A stretch of 64,000 bases of DNA from DASXVX01 sp036504075 (GCA_036504075.1 DASXVX010000010.1:41860-105859), one strand, 5' to 3'; counted from the stretch's first letter, positions 1-8,880 are shown. The notes: generated from the letters alone by a model not told the origin. Made by a program: numbers and translations.

Positions 1-491
1 GCGTCCCGCCCGATGGCGGAGAGCGCGAAGCCGGTATGGCCGTGGTAGCCTTTTAGCGTGGAGATAATCCGCGGCCGCCGGGTGTACCCCCGCGCCAGTT
101 TGATGGCGAAATCGACGACCTCCCCGCCGGAGGCGCCGAACATGGAATACTTGATGTCCCCCGGCGTGATCTCGGCCAGCCGCTTGGCCAGGTCGGCCTT
201 GGCCTTGCTGCAGATCAGGAAAATTCCCTGGTCCAGTTCATCCAGGGCTGCTTTCAGTGCGGCGATAATGTGCGGGTTCCGCCGCCCGGCGTTGAAGGAG
301 CCGGCCGACGTGATGCAGTCGATGTACGAACGTCCGGTCACATCCCAGACCCGGGCCCCTTCCCGCCGTCCTTCAATAATGTCCAGCCCGGCGTGGGCCA
401 GAATGCGGGCCTTCATCGGGTTCACGTATTCGGCAAAGTCATGCAGCGCCTGGGTCTTGATCGCCTTCGAATTGGTCGCCTCTGCATCCAT
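1..491 (-). CDS. Class III PLP-dependent aminotransferase (N-terminal part)
   Basis: The reverse complement encodes about 163 N-terminal residues of a fold-type I, class III aminotransferase and runs off the left edge. The start is an ATG preceded by GAGGAGGG. Early residues carry the substrate-side segment ending in SYIDCITSAGSFNAGRRNPH, followed by the FGASGGEVVDFAIKLAR helix and the KGYHGHTGF stretch that is conserved in acetylornithine, ornithine, putrescine and related aminotransferases. The PLP lysine lies outside the window, so the amino donor cannot be decided. Family assignment is firm; the substrate is unknown. Confidence 0.85.
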   Translation of the reverse strand, partial: MDAEATNSKAIKTQALHDFAEYVNPMKARILAHAGLDIIEGRREGARVWDVTGRSYIDCITSAGSFNAGRRNPHIIAALKAALDELDQGIFLICSKAKADLAKRLAEITPGDIKYSMFGASGGEVVDFAIKLARGYTRRPRIISTLKGYHGHTGFALSAIGRD

Positions 492-587
492 GCGCAACCC
501 TCCTCTACCTGTGTAAACGCAGAGCAGTCGAAAAAGGTCGATGCTACTCTACGCGAGGAAGGCGAAAAAACTGCCGCATAAATGAAA

Positions 588-615
588 GAGCGCCCCGCCA
601 ACAGGCGGGGCGCTC
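588..615 (-). terminator. Rho-independent terminator
   Basis: A perfect GC-rich stem, GAGCGCCCCGCC paired with GGCGGGGCGCTC, is followed on the minus strand by a short T run. It lies just past the stop of the small membrane-protein gene and upstream of the aminotransferase gene. Confidence 0.8.
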
Positions 616-630
616 TTGATGTACGTAAGC

Positions 631-858
631 TTACTTCACGAAGAGGCCAATGGTCTGCTGCAGCAGGTCCGGCGAACCGTACACCAGCATCATGGTCATG
701 CCGACGACAAATACGCCGGTGCTGATAATGGCCGGCACCTTGACTTTCAGCGGAGGCAACTTCCCGGTGAACAGCATCATGATGCTGGCCCCGAGAATCG
801 CGTTGCTGATCAGAAACAGAACCCAGTCCTTCACCAGTATGGCCGTGGCGTCGCTCAG
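631..858 (-). CDS. Small two-helix membrane protein
   Basis: This encodes about 75 residues with two hydrophobic segments (WVLFLISNAILGASIMMLF and IISTGVFVVGMTMMLVYG) separated by a short basic loop, so a small integral membrane protein of unknown role. An open frame extends upstream to 981, but that extension looks non-coding. A perfect AAGGAGG lies 8 bases before a CTG codon at 858, which I take as the start; this is the least certain point. The terminator at 588-615 follows directly. No family recognised. Confidence 0.5.
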   Translation of the reverse strand: MSDATAILVKDWVLFLISNAILGASIMMLFTGKLPPLKVKVPAIISTGVFVVGMTMMLVYGSPDLLQQTIGLFVK

Positions 859-1037
859 TGGAGGCACCTCCTTCGCGTTCAATCTGCCAGCGAACAGGCG
901 GTTGGAAAAATTTGTAGAATCAGAGCAATGGACCTTCGGTGCCACAGTGTTAAGTCTTCCTGACGCTTTATTATAGACCAAGGTGGAACGATGGTCCAGA
1001 GCGAATGCCCCACTCGGGGGCGGGAAGGTGCAATAAA

Positions 1038-1346
1038 ATGAATCGAGCCGTCTCCGGAATCCTGGCCGAAGCAGAGTCCGGGCGCCCCATCTCCGGCATG
1101 CGGGTGCTGGTCGCCAGAATCGCCCCCGTCGGGTTGGAGTTTCTGGGCGCTGCGATCAGCGGCGATTACGGGCGCTTTCGGATCACGTATGTCCCGTTGG
1201 CCATTCCGGCCGACCTGACGCTGCTCGTATGTTCCCCCGCCGGGCGGCTTTTGTACACAGAGCCGGTGCACCGCAGCATCTCCGGGGCGGAACTGGTCAT
1301 ACAGGTAGAGGTTCCCCGTGCCCGGCTGACCGACGGGCTGACCTGA
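1038..1346 (+). CDS. Small carboxypeptidase-regulatory-like (transthyretin-fold) protein
   Basis: This encodes 102 residues resembling one carboxypeptidase-regulatory-like beta-sandwich: an opening AVSGILAEAESGRPISGMRV strand pair, the GDYGRFRI turn typical of these domains, and a closing hydrophobic strand. The ATG at 1038 is preferred over an ATG at 1005 because the homologous domain begins there. There is no signal peptide, so it may be cytoplasmic or a loose component of another assembly. Function unknown; the fold call is inference from motif spacing. Confidence 0.55.
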   Translation: MNRAVSGILAEAESGRPISGMRVLVARIAPVGLEFLGAAISGDYGRFRITYVPLAIPADLTLLVCSPAGRLLYTEPVHRSISGAELVIQVEVPRARLTDGLT

Positions 1347-1396
1347 ACAGAAACCACCCGCCATACGTATTAGTATGCGTGGGGGTGACAGCGGGT

Positions 1397-2677
1397 ATGG
1401 GCAAGTGGCTCGGGAGCCTGGGGATGCTCATCTTACTGGTGGCCGGGCTGGCGACATACGCGGGCAGGCCGCCGGTCTACGCAGTCTGGCTGAACGGCCG
1501 GAGCATCGGGACCGGCCGGGACCTGCCGGAGATCGCAGCGAAAGTCGCCGACACCCTGGAGCAGCAGCGCACCCGCACGGTGACGCTCTCAGCGGGGGAG
1601 CAGCGGTGGGAATTCCGCCTGGCCGACCTGGGCATGACCACGCCTCCGGTACAGGATGCGATTGCACTGGCGCTGAAGGATGTGGACCGGTCGAGCCGGC
1701 TGCCCTGGAAACAGGCGGTCGTCCGGGTCAGCCTGCAGCCGGACTGGGACGCCGAGCGGCTGGAAATGGCGCTGCTGCCGGTCAAGGCAGCGCTGGCTCG
1801 GGCGCCCGTACCGGCAAAGCTGGAGATTCGGAACGAGACGCCGGTGATTACCCCGGAAGTCATGGGGGCCGCGGTGGACACGGATGGACTGGAGGCGGCT
1901 CTGGTGGCGCATCCGGAGGCCGACCGGCTGACGGTGCCCGTGGCGCCGCAGGCCCCGGCCGTGACGCAAAAGTCGCTGGAGGCCATGCGAATCAAAAAGC
2001 TGGTCGCCGAGTGGTCCACCCGCTACGACCCGGCCATTCCCCGCGGGGAGAACGTGGCCCGGGCGGCCAAGGCGTTCAACGGGCTCATTTTGAAACCGGG
2101 TGAAATTCTCTCGTACAACGCGACGGTCGGGCCGGTGGATGCGGCCAACGGCTGGAAAGAGGCGTTCGTCATTGAAAACGGCCGGCTGGTGCCGGGCATC
2201 GGCGGCGGGGTCTGCCAGGTGGCGACCACGTTTTACGGCGCCGCCCTGCGGGCCAACCTGGAAATCCTGGAACGGCACCAGCACGACCTGGCGGTGACCT
2301 ACATCGACCCCAGCCAGGATGCAGCCATCGCCCAGGACTACCAGGACCTGAAGCTCCGCAACACCACGCTTGGGCATCTCCTGATTCAAACGGAGGCCGA
2401 GGACGGCGCGGTCACGTTCCGGTTGTACGGCGACGTGCGGGAGGGGCAGGAAGTAAAAATCGAGTCCCGGGTGCTCTCCACCACGCCGTACCCCGTCCAG
2501 AAAGTGAAGGACGCCGGCCTCGCCCCGGGGCAGACCGTGGTGAAAAACCATGGCAACTCGGGCTACACGTCGGAGGCCTACCGGCTGGTCTACCAGGACG
2601 GGACGCTGCTCAAGAAAGAAAAGCTCTCCCGGGACAGCTACCTGCCGACCACGGAAGTCGTGGCGGTCGGCGGCTGA
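1397..2677 (+). CDS. VanW family protein
   Basis: This encodes 426 residues. An N-terminal hydrophobic segment (about residues 3-20) should anchor or export the protein. The middle resembles a peptidoglycan-binding-type domain, followed by the VanW domain with its hallmark LKPGEILSYNATVGP segment and the GGGVCQVATTFYGAAL motif. The C-terminal 80 residues look like a G5 domain (GQEVKIESRVLSTTPYPV). The family is common in spore-forming Firmicutes, sits in the cell envelope, and has no settled biochemical activity. The ATG at 1397 gives a clean signal anchor; the open frame upstream lacks coding character. Confidence 0.85.
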   Translation: MGKWLGSLGMLILLVAGLATYAGRPPVYAVWLNGRSIGTGRDLPEIAAKVADTLEQQRTRTVTLSAGEQRWEFRLADLGMTTPPVQDAIALALKDVDRSSRLPWKQAVVRVSLQPDWDAERLEMALLPVKAALARAPVPAKLEIRNETPVITPEVMGAAVDTDGLEAALVAHPEADRLTVPVAPQAPAVTQKSLEAMRIKKLVAEWSTRYDPAIPRGENVARAAKAFNGLILKPGEILSYNATVGPVDAANGWKEAFVIENGRLVPGIGGGVCQVATTFYGAALRANLEILERHQHDLAVTYIDPSQDAAIAQDYQDLKLRNTTLGHLLIQTEAEDGAVTFRLYGDVREGQEVKIESRVLSTTPYPVQKVKDAGLAPGQTVVKNHGNSGYTSEAYRLVYQDGTLLKKEKLSRDSYLPTTEVVAVGG

Positions 2678-2799
2678 CAATAACATCCAGCAAATAAAGG
2701 GAACGCCTGAACAGGAGAACGGACAAATACCCGAGAATGTTCACGTAGGAACTTTAGGTGGAACACCGGTGGTTTGGCCGCCGCGAGGAGGGGAACCCG

Positions 2800-3675
2800 A
2801 TGGAAAAGCCCATCGCCCAAGTCCGCTCCTGGCTCATCGCAGTAGCAGTCGCAGCCGCAGTTTTGGCCCCGGGCGCCGCGCTGGCGGCCGGCCCGGTCGC
2901 CACCCCGCCCGCCGCCCCGATCAAGACCGTTCTGGACGGCCATGAGCTTGTCTTTGCCCCGCCCCCGGTCATCGCGAACGACCGGACCCTGGTGCCCATG
3001 CGCGGCTTGCTGGAGGCCCTGGGTGCGAAAGTTGCCTGGGATCAGAGCGCCCGCATGGTAACCGCCAACCTCGGCAGCACGGAGATCAAAGCGGTCATCG
3101 GCGACCCGAAAGCGACCGTAAACGGCCGGACCGTCACGCTCGATGTGGCCCCGGCGATCGTCGCGGACCGGACGTTGGTCCCGCTGCGCTTCTTCGCCGA
3201 GAACCTGGGGATGGCCGTGGCCTGGAACGGCGAGACCCGAACGATTACAATTGATAGCAAGCGAGGGGAACTCGCCAGTCGTGACGGCGGCACGTTTAAC
3301 CGCCGGGCCGCTACGGCGGCGCTCCTGGCCAAAAAGCAGGTCGGCCTGCCGTACTCCTGGGGTGGCACCAGCCCGGAGACGGGCTTCGACTGCAGCGGCC
3401 TCGTGACCTACATCGGCGAGCAGGTGGGTGTCGATGTGCCCCGGACGTCGCAGGAACTCTTCAAGTTCGGTGTAGCGGTTGCGAAGGCCGACCTGGCGCC
3501 GGGCGACCTGGTCTTCTTCACGACCTACGAGCCGGGTCCTTCGCACGTAGGTATTTACGTGGGCGACGGGCTGTTCGTCCACGCCGAAACGCCGGAGGCC
3601 GGGGTGAAAACGACCGCACTTGCAAAAGAGTGGTGGGTTTCGCGATACCTGGGGGCGCGCCGGGTGTTCCGGTAA
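2800..3675 (+). CDS. Secreted NlpC/P60 hydrolase with copper-amine-oxidase-type N-terminal stalk
   Basis: This encodes 291 residues. A clear Sec signal peptide ends at ALAAG (about residue 30). Residues 35-150 hold the paired copper-amine-oxidase N-terminal-like repeat (NDRTLVPMRGLLEALGAKV and a second copy with DRTLVPLRFFAENLGM), often a wall-associated stalk in Firmicutes. The rest is an NlpC/P60 domain with catalytic Cys in FDCSGLV, His in SHVGIYVG and a third polar position near FVHAE. Predicted to cut peptide stems of peptidoglycan outside the cell. The ATG at 2800 follows GAGGAGGGG. An ordinary wall-maintenance gene. Confidence 0.9.
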   Translation: MEKPIAQVRSWLIAVAVAAAVLAPGAALAAGPVATPPAAPIKTVLDGHELVFAPPPVIANDRTLVPMRGLLEALGAKVAWDQSARMVTANLGSTEIKAVIGDPKATVNGRTVTLDVAPAIVADRTLVPLRFFAENLGMAVAWNGETRTITIDSKRGELASRDGGTFNRRAATAALLAKKQVGLPYSWGGTSPETGFDCSGLVTYIGEQVGVDVPRTSQELFKFGVAVAKADLAPGDLVFFTTYEPGPSHVGIYVGDGLFVHAETPEAGVKTTALAKEWWVSRYLGARRVFR

Positions 3676-3697
3676 CGCGACGCGGGGAGGCGGCTGA

Positions 3698-4378
3698 ATG
3701 CGGTTCCGCTGGTTTCGCCCGTTTCGTTCGTCTCGCTGGGCCTGGTGGATCGTCGCGGCGATAGCGGCGGTGGCCCTGCTCCTGGTCTGGCCAAGAGTCG
3801 CCCCGGCCTTCAGCGGCAGCGTGAAGGCGGCGGCGGACGTGTTGGGCCGCACCGGGCGGTGGGGCCCGTTCGTGGTGGTCGGGCTCCAACTGCTGCAGGC
3901 GGTAATCTCGCCGCTGCCCGCCTGGCCGGTCACCGTTGCGGCCGGCGCTCTGTACGGCCCGTGGTGGGGGACGCTCTACTCGCTGATCGGCGGGTCGATT
4001 GGCGCGGCCGTCAACTTCCTTCTGGCCCGGCGGCTGGGCGTGCCGCTGGTGCGCCGCACCCTGGGTGAGACCTGGGTGCAGCGGGCGGGGCGGCTGGGCG
4101 CGCTCCATTTTCTCGTGCTGTCGCTGCTGGGGCGGCTGATTCCGGTGGTCTCCTTCGATGCGGTGGCCTATATCGCCGGCATCAGCCGGATGGAACTGGC
4201 GCCCTTCCTGGGCGTCGCCACCCTGGGACAGGCTCCGGCCTTTTTCGCCTATGCCTACTTCGGCAGCGACCTGGCGGCGGCCCGCGGCGCCGGGCTCCAG
4301 GGCAGCCTGCTCATGCTGCTGTTCGTCGGGCTGATCGCCGGCGGACGCCACGTGTGGCAGAAATTCGCTGCCTCGTGA
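3698..4378 (+). CDS. TVP38/TMEM64 (DedA superfamily) membrane protein
   Basis: This encodes 226 residues with about five or six hydrophobic segments. Residues 60-175 carry the SNARE-associated/DedA-type core: QAVISPLPAWPVTVAAGALYG, then GSIGAAVNFLLARRLG, then LVLSLLGRLIPVVSFDAVAYIAG. Members are inner-membrane proteins linked to lipid flipping (undecaprenyl phosphate or phosphatidylethanolamine recycling in some relatives), but this one cannot be assigned a lipid. It starts 22 bases after the NlpC/P60 gene and may be co-transcribed with it. Confidence 0.85.
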   Translation: MRFRWFRPFRSSRWAWWIVAAIAAVALLLVWPRVAPAFSGSVKAAADVLGRTGRWGPFVVVGLQLLQAVISPLPAWPVTVAAGALYGPWWGTLYSLIGGSIGAAVNFLLARRLGVPLVRRTLGETWVQRAGRLGALHFLVLSLLGRLIPVVSFDAVAYIAGISRMELAPFLGVATLGQAPAFFAYAYFGSDLAAARGAGLQGSLLMLLFVGLIAGGRHVWQKFAAS

Positions 4379-4391
4379 ATGCCGCCAGGGG

Positions 4392-4420
4392 TTGACTTTC
4401 CGCTTGGATCTAGGTTAAAA
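4392..4420 (+). promoter_or_regulatory. SigA-type promoter for the tRNA pair
   Basis: TTGACT and TTAAAA are separated by exactly 17 bases, and the -10 ends 11 bases before the tRNA-Cys gene, as expected for a tRNA promoter. Confidence 0.7.
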
Positions 4421-4431
4421 TGCGAAAGCAC

Positions 4432-4506
4432 GGTGGGTTGGCGAAGTGGTAACGCGGCGGTCTGCAAAACCGTTATCCGTCGGTTCAAATCCGACACCCA
4501 CCTCCA
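4432..4506 (+). tRNA. tRNA-Cys (GCA)
   Basis: Full cloverleaf: acceptor GGTGGGT/ACCCACC, anticodon loop CTGCAAA giving anticodon GCA, T loop TTCAAAT, discriminator T followed by an encoded CCA. It is co-transcribed with the tRNA-Val two bases downstream. Confidence 0.95.
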
Positions 4507-4508
4507 AT

Positions 4509-4584
4509 GCGCGGTTAGCTCAGCTGGGAGAGCACATGATTGACGTTCATGAGGTCACTGGTTCGATCCCAGTACCGCGCACCA
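4509..4584 (+). tRNA. tRNA-Val (GAC)
   Basis: A complete 76-base gene: acceptor GCGCGGT/ACCGCGC, anticodon stem CATGA/TCATG around loop TTGACGT (anticodon GAC), T arm ACTGG-TTCGATC-CCAGT, encoded ACCA end. Partial copies of its 3' end recur at 15201, 16962, 22127 and 37163, with weaker ones at 54366 and 56527, marking it as a likely recombination or integration target. Confidence 0.95.
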
Positions 4585-4590
4585 GATAAC

Positions 4591-4633
4591 GCCAGAAGCG
4601 GCAAGCCTGTGAGCTTGCCGCTTCTGGCATTTT
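4591..4633 (+). terminator. Terminator of the tRNA pair (hairpin type I)
   Basis: A perfect 16-bp stem, GCCAGAAGCGGCAAGC with its complement, has a six-base loop followed by ATTTT. Near-identical hairpins follow the tRNA-Val scars at 17.0 and 37.2 kb, and one stands alone at 58.4 kb. Confidence 0.9.
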
Positions 4634-4748
4634 GCGCGACAACTTAAGCCCGAGAAGTTCTTATAGTACTAACGCGAGCACTCACTTCATTGCCGTTCAT
4701 CTTCTCCCCATGCCATCCATTCCGTCGAGCAGCGCCAATCCGGTCTGA

Positions 4749-4916
4749 CCCGAAAGCCGTTGCGAAACGGACTGGGGCTACCTGAAAAAGGGAGAGACCC
4801 ATGTGATTGTTTGGCTGGGCTTTGGCACCTGGGGGCCGCCGGTCAGAATTGGGAACACCCCGGAGATCGTGAGTATTCGGGTGCGGTTTGCGGAGGCGTC
4901 GTCCCCAGGCGGCTGA
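4749..4916 (+). pseudogene. C-terminal fragment of an unknown protein
   Basis: A 55-codon frame, closed on the left by a stop and without a plausible start, reads protein-like over its last 48 codons (GETHVIVWLGFGTWGPPVRI and following). It looks like the leftover tail of a beta-rich protein just beyond the tRNA pair. The rest of 4634-5065 shows nothing convincing on either strand. Confidence 0.3.
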
Positions 4917-5065
4917 CTCACCGCACCCGCCAGCCGTTCGGCGGAACCCCGACGCTGCGTGTGCGCATCTCGTTGTCGTGGTCCCGGCGGGGCGGATTTC
5001 CATGAGCCAATTCAGCCCCAGTGCCCAACAGATTCCCCCTGGCCGGGAGGGGGCACGGCGAAAAT

Positions 5066-5092
5066 GCGACCTGACCCATGGGGTCAGGTCGC
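5066..5092 (-). terminator. Rho-independent terminator
   Basis: Perfect 12-bp stem GCGACCTGACCC with its complement and a 3-base loop, followed on the minus strand by a T-rich stretch. It ends the minus-strand block that begins at 10.1 kb. Confidence 0.7.
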
Positions 5093-5108
5093 CCGCGGAA
5101 CGGTTATG

Positions 5109-5546
5109 TCATTCCTCAACTCTGGACTTGATGCCGGTGGCAAGAGCCGCCATATAACTGGGGACCATGTTCCCCAGCAGAGCGTTCACCATGGGACCCA
5201 TCAGGCCCCCGGCCTTCAGGGAAAGGCTCAGTTTCACGTCCGTGGTGTTCCCGGCGGCGGGGCTGGCCACGAAGGCGCCTGATCCCTGCAGGTTCTCATC
5301 CACGCCCTGGAGGACGAAGGCGACCCGGCTCGGCTCTTCCCTGCCCGTGACCTGCGCCCTGAGGGTAATCAGCTTCTGCAGAATACCTACATCTCCCTTG
5401 AGTTTCCAAACGGAGTTGTCGGCATCAAGCTCGGTGAAGTCCTGGTACCCCGGCATCAAGGTGGCCCAGTTCCGGAGGTTGTTGACGAAGGACCAGACTT
5501 TGACGATCGGTGCGTTGATGGTGAGCGTATGAGTCACATCCGGCAT
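5109..5546 (-). CDS. SRPBCC-fold (CoxG-like) protein
   Basis: This encodes 145 residues with the layout of a START/Bet v1-like domain of the CoxG/polyketide-cyclase type: first strand HTLTINAPIVKVWSFVNNL with the typical helix, the WATLMPGYQDF segment, alternating strands, and a long C-terminal helix (GLMGPMVNALLGNMVPSYMA). Such proteins bind hydrophobic ligands or act in membrane-associated enzyme maturation. It is the last gene of a minus-strand block after two flavoprotein dehydrogenases, so binding their hydrophobic substrate is a reasonable but unproven role. Confidence 0.75.
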   Translation of the reverse strand: MPDVTHTLTINAPIVKVWSFVNNLRNWATLMPGYQDFTELDADNSVWKLKGDVGILQKLITLRAQVTGREEPSRVAFVLQGVDENLQGSGAFVASPAAGNTTDVKLSLSLKAGGLMGPMVNALLGNMVPSYMAALATGIKSRVEE

Positions 5547-5577
5547 CTTTCATCTATCCCTTCATGGGCGTTTGCCC

Positions 5578-7197
5578 CTACGCTTCGCGAGACACTGCGT
5601 GCCTGGCGGCGAGATAACCGAAGCACATTCCCGGGCCCAGTGTGGCGCCGGCACCGGCGTAACCCGGACCCATGATGCTGGCGGTAACGTTGCCGCAGGC
5701 GTACAGGCCCTCAATGGGGCGGCTCCGGAGATCCAGAACCTGGCCATGCGCGTTGGTCTTCAGGCCGCCCTTGGTCCCCAGGCACCCGGCGATGACCTCC
5801 ACCGCATAGAAGGGAGGCTTGTCCACGGGTGCAACGCAGGGGTGGATCGGGTGAGTCTTGTCCCCGTAGTAAGTCTCGTAGTAGCTCTCACCCCGGTGGA
5901 ACTCCGGGTCCTTTCCCGCGCGGGCCGGCTGGTTGAAGCCGGCGACCGTCTCCTGCAGCCCGGCGGCGTCGATGCCCAGCTTCCCGGCCAGGTCTGCGAG
6001 GGTCTCACCGCTGGTAATCCAGGAAGGGACGGGTTCGCCGGGCATGGCCGTGACCACGGCATATCGCTGCCGGAACTCCTCGTCAAAGACCAGATAGGCC
6101 GGGATGTTCGGGTATTCGTAGGCCACGGGGTCAAAAGTGTGGAACGCCTTGACCATGTCGTTGTAGTTGTACGCTTCGTCCACAAACCTTTGGCCCTTGC
6201 GGTTGACGATGATGGAACCCGGGAAGGTCCGCTCGGTAAGCAGCAGGCGGAAGAGCATGTGCCCGTCCAGTTCCTCGCCGGGCACCCGGACCATGGGCAT
6301 CCACCACGCTTCGTTCATCAGGCCGATCCGGGCGCCCACCTCCATGCCGGCGATGATCCCGTCGCCTGTATTCCAGGGCGGGCTGGCGGGAGCCATCTCC
6401 GGGCCGCGCAGGAACTCGCGCTCCATCTCTTTGTTCCACTCAAACCCGCCGCAGGCAAGGATGACGCCCTTGCGGGCCCGGAAGGCCAACGGGCGGCCAT
6501 CACGCTCCGCAATCACGCCCTCTACGGTGCCGTTTCGCGTCAGCCCCGTCAGGCGGGTCTGCGGGAACAGCTTGACCCCGCGGTCCAGGCATCCCTTAAG
6601 TAGAGCGCCGACCAGGGCCGAGCCCATCGTGGCGATGCCATCCTGCATCCGCTGCCCGATGAGGTTGAAGTCGAAGTTCTGAATCAGGCCCCAGTCCTCC
6701 CACTCCCGCACGGTAAAGGGCGGAAACACCGGACTGCGGCGCAGACGAGGCATCTCATCCCCCAGCACCTTGGTGTCGAAGACCTTGTTGTCGAGAGACC
6801 GACCGCCCGTCTTGCCACCCGGCCACTCGGGGTGATAGTCCGGGTAGACCGGTGAAGACTCGGTGCGAACCGGCGTTCTGGCCTCCAGATACCGGATCAC
6901 GTCCGCCATGGTCTTCACGTATAGTTCCAGCATGTCCGGGTCGCTCTGGCCCATGGTCACCTTATTGAGGTAAGTCATGGCCTCCTCACGGGAATCGGGG
7001 ATGCCCACCTCGTCCATGTGGTGGTTCAGCGGCACCCAGATCATGCCCCCCGAGACCGCTGACGACCCGCCGTACTTGTCGGAGCGCTCCAGGACCGCCA
7101 CCCTGGCGCCGCCGTCGGCGGCGAAGATAGCAGCCGTGAGGCCGGCGGCGCCCGACCCTACCACGACGACATCAAACTCGTGATCCCACGCAGTCAT
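5578..7197 (-). CDS. FAD-dependent oxidoreductase, fumarate reductase / 3-ketosteroid-1-dehydrogenase family
   Basis: This encodes 539 residues. The N-terminus has the dinucleotide fold VVVVGSGAAGLTAAIFAADG, then LERSDKYGGSSAVSGGMIWVP, the flavin segment shared by fumarate reductase flavoproteins and 3-ketosteroid dehydrogenases. The C-terminus closes with GLYACGNVTASIMGPGYAGA, the second FAD-binding stretch. Likely reaction: desaturation or reduction of an alicyclic or enoyl compound in the cytoplasm. The ATG at 7197, 8 bases after GGGAGG, is preferred over the ATG two codons upstream. A related 552-residue flavoprotein lies immediately upstream. Substrate unknown. Confidence 0.85.
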   Translation of the reverse strand: MTAWDHEFDVVVVGSGAAGLTAAIFAADGGARVAVLERSDKYGGSSAVSGGMIWVPLNHHMDEVGIPDSREEAMTYLNKVTMGQSDPDMLELYVKTMADVIRYLEARTPVRTESSPVYPDYHPEWPGGKTGGRSLDNKVFDTKVLGDEMPRLRRSPVFPPFTVREWEDWGLIQNFDFNLIGQRMQDGIATMGSALVGALLKGCLDRGVKLFPQTRLTGLTRNGTVEGVIAERDGRPLAFRARKGVILACGGFEWNKEMEREFLRGPEMAPASPPWNTGDGIIAGMEVGARIGLMNEAWWMPMVRVPGEELDGHMLFRLLLTERTFPGSIIVNRKGQRFVDEAYNYNDMVKAFHTFDPVAYEYPNIPAYLVFDEEFRQRYAVVTAMPGEPVPSWITSGETLADLAGKLGIDAAGLQETVAGFNQPARAGKDPEFHRGESYYETYYGDKTHPIHPCVAPVDKPPFYAVEVIAGCLGTKGGLKTNAHGQVLDLRSRPIEGLYACGNVTASIMGPGYAGAGATLGPGMCFGYLAARHAVSREA

Positions 7198-7221
7198 TTG
7201 CATAACCTCCCTGGGATGGTA

Positions 7222-8880
7222 TCAGCGCCGGCCGGCGGCATGCAGAGCCGCCAGGTAGCCGTAAGTCATGCCCCGCCCGTTGGCGAAGCCGCTCTGGTAG
7301 CCGGAACCCATGTCGAGATACGCCACGGCGTTGCCAGCGGCGTACAAACCCGGAATTGCTTGCCCGCGCAGGCTCAGCACCTGGGCGTTCGTGTTGATCT
7401 TCAAACCGGCGGCGTTGATGCCGGCGTTGACAATGGTGGGACGGATGCCGTAGAACGGCGGCTTCAAGAGGGGGCCCATGGTCGGATTGGGTTTGACGTT
7501 CAGGTCACCCACCATGAAACGGCTCCACGGATACTGACCACGGCGGAATTCCGGATCGTCGCCGGTTTCGCAGTACTGGTTGTAGGTGCGAACGGTCTCT
7601 TCCAGACCCGCCGGGGCGATGCCCAGTTTCTCCGCCAGTTCACCGAGGGTGTTGCCCTGGACCGCCAGCTCGGCCGGAACAGCGGCGCCCGGCGGGATGG
7701 ATCCCAGCGGGTACTTGTCCCGGTGGTTCTGGTCGAGGATCAGGTAGCACGGCCAGTTGGGGTAGGTCTGGGTGGCGCCGTCGAAGGTGCGGACCGCGGT
7801 GATGAACGCCCGGTAGAAGGACTCGTCGGCGAAGCGCTTGCCCTCCCGGTTGACCAGGATCGCATGGGGCAGGCCGGGTTCGGACAGGGTGAAGCGATAC
7901 AGCGGCTGGCCCTCCTGTTCCTCACCGGGGATATGGATGCCCAGCATGGTGGGCATGGCCACGGTGGGCACCGAGGCCACGATGGCCCCGGCCTCGCCGG
8001 CCAGGATCAGGTTGTCGCCCGTCACGCTGGGCGGCGAGCCCGTGTTCCACTCCGGGAAGTGCTCGTAGTAGTGGGCCATCTCCCGGTGCCAGTCGTAGCC
8101 GCCGGTGGCGAGAACTACGCCGCCGCGGGCCTGGATAAAGAACGCCTCGCCCTGCTTTTCTGCCTTGACGCCGATGACCCGGCCGTCCTCGATGATCAGC
8201 TCCGTGGCGGGAGTCTCCGTGTAGATCGGAATCTGCCGGTCGAGCACAGGCTTGACAAACGCTGCTGCCAGACCCGGGCCGAGGGTGCGGATGTCCTCCT
8301 GAAGCCGGGCGCCCCAGGCGCCAAAGTCCCAGGTGGACATGCTGGCAGCGCCGCCCCAGGCGAACATCTCATCATGGGTGATGCCGCTGGGAACGTAGGG
8401 CGAGAGCCGGGTCCTGGGCGCCCAATCGCCCAGTTCCTTTCCGGGAAACGGCTCCACTTCCAGGAAGCGGCCCTGAGGCTTGGCGCCTGGTCCCTCGGGG
8501 TAGTAGTAGTCGGCGAAGTCCTTGATGATCTTGAATCGGATGCCGGCCTTCTCCGCGAAGTACCGGGCCGCCACGGGGGAGTTCTCCACATAGCAGCGGG
8601 TCAGGTCGTCCTCGTTGTGTCCAGCCGAGAGCCAGCGAATGTAAGTGGCGGCCTCTGCTTGCGAATCGGCGATACCGGCTGCCGTCTCCAGGTAGTTCTC
8701 ACCAACCCACACCTCGCCGAAGGAGTAGGCGGTAACCCCGCCCAGCTTGCCCGATTTCTCCAGCACCACGGTCTTCAGTCCCGCGTCATGTCCGGCGATG
8801 GCCGCCGACAATCCGCCGATGCCGGAACCCACGGCCACCAGATCGACTTCCAGGTCCCATCGCTGGGGTCGCTTGCCCAT
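7222..8880 (-). CDS. Second FAD-dependent oxidoreductase, fumarate reductase / KstD family
   Basis: This encodes 552 residues with the same architecture as its downstream neighbour but clearly diverged: VDLVAVGSGIGGLSAAIAGH at the N-terminus, LEKSGKLGGVTAYSFGEVWV, a long substrate-cap insertion, and GLYAAGNAVAYLDMGSGYQS near the end. The ATG at 8880 follows GGAGGTG; the longer open frame to 9030 is not supported. The pair with about 20 bases between them, a SRPBCC gene after and a LuxR-type regulator before, suggests a small catabolic unit for a ring compound. Substrate not inferable. Confidence 0.85.
   Translation of the reverse strand: MGKRPQRWDLEVDLVAVGSGIGGLSAAIAGHDAGLKTVVLEKSGKLGGVTAYSFGEVWVGENYLETAAGIADSQAEAATYIRWLSAGHNEDDLTRCYVENSPVAARYFAEKAGIRFKIIKDFADYYYPEGPGAKPQGRFLEVEPFPGKELGDWAPRTRLSPYVPSGITHDEMFAWGGAASMSTWDFGAWGARLQEDIRTLGPGLAAAFVKPVLDRQIPIYTETPATELIIEDGRVIGVKAEKQGEAFFIQARGGVVLATGGYDWHREMAHYYEHFPEWNTGSPPSVTGDNLILAGEAGAIVASVPTVAMPTMLGIHIPGEEQEGQPLYRFTLSEPGLPHAILVNREGKRFADESFYRAFITAVRTFDGATQTYPNWPCYLILDQNHRDKYPLGSIPPGAAVPAELAVQGNTLGELAEKLGIAPAGLEETVRTYNQYCETGDDPEFRRGQYPWSRFMVGDLNVKPNPTMGPLLKPPFYGIRPTIVNAGINAAGLKINTNAQVLSLRGQAIPGLYAAGNAVAYLDMGSGYQSGFANGRGMTYGYLAALHAAGRR

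Noticed and set aside
5572..6603. Long open frames antisense to the flavoprotein genes, also 7180-8916 and 28567-29838
   Set aside because: High GC at third positions opens the antisense frame; the opposite strands carry clear conserved domains.
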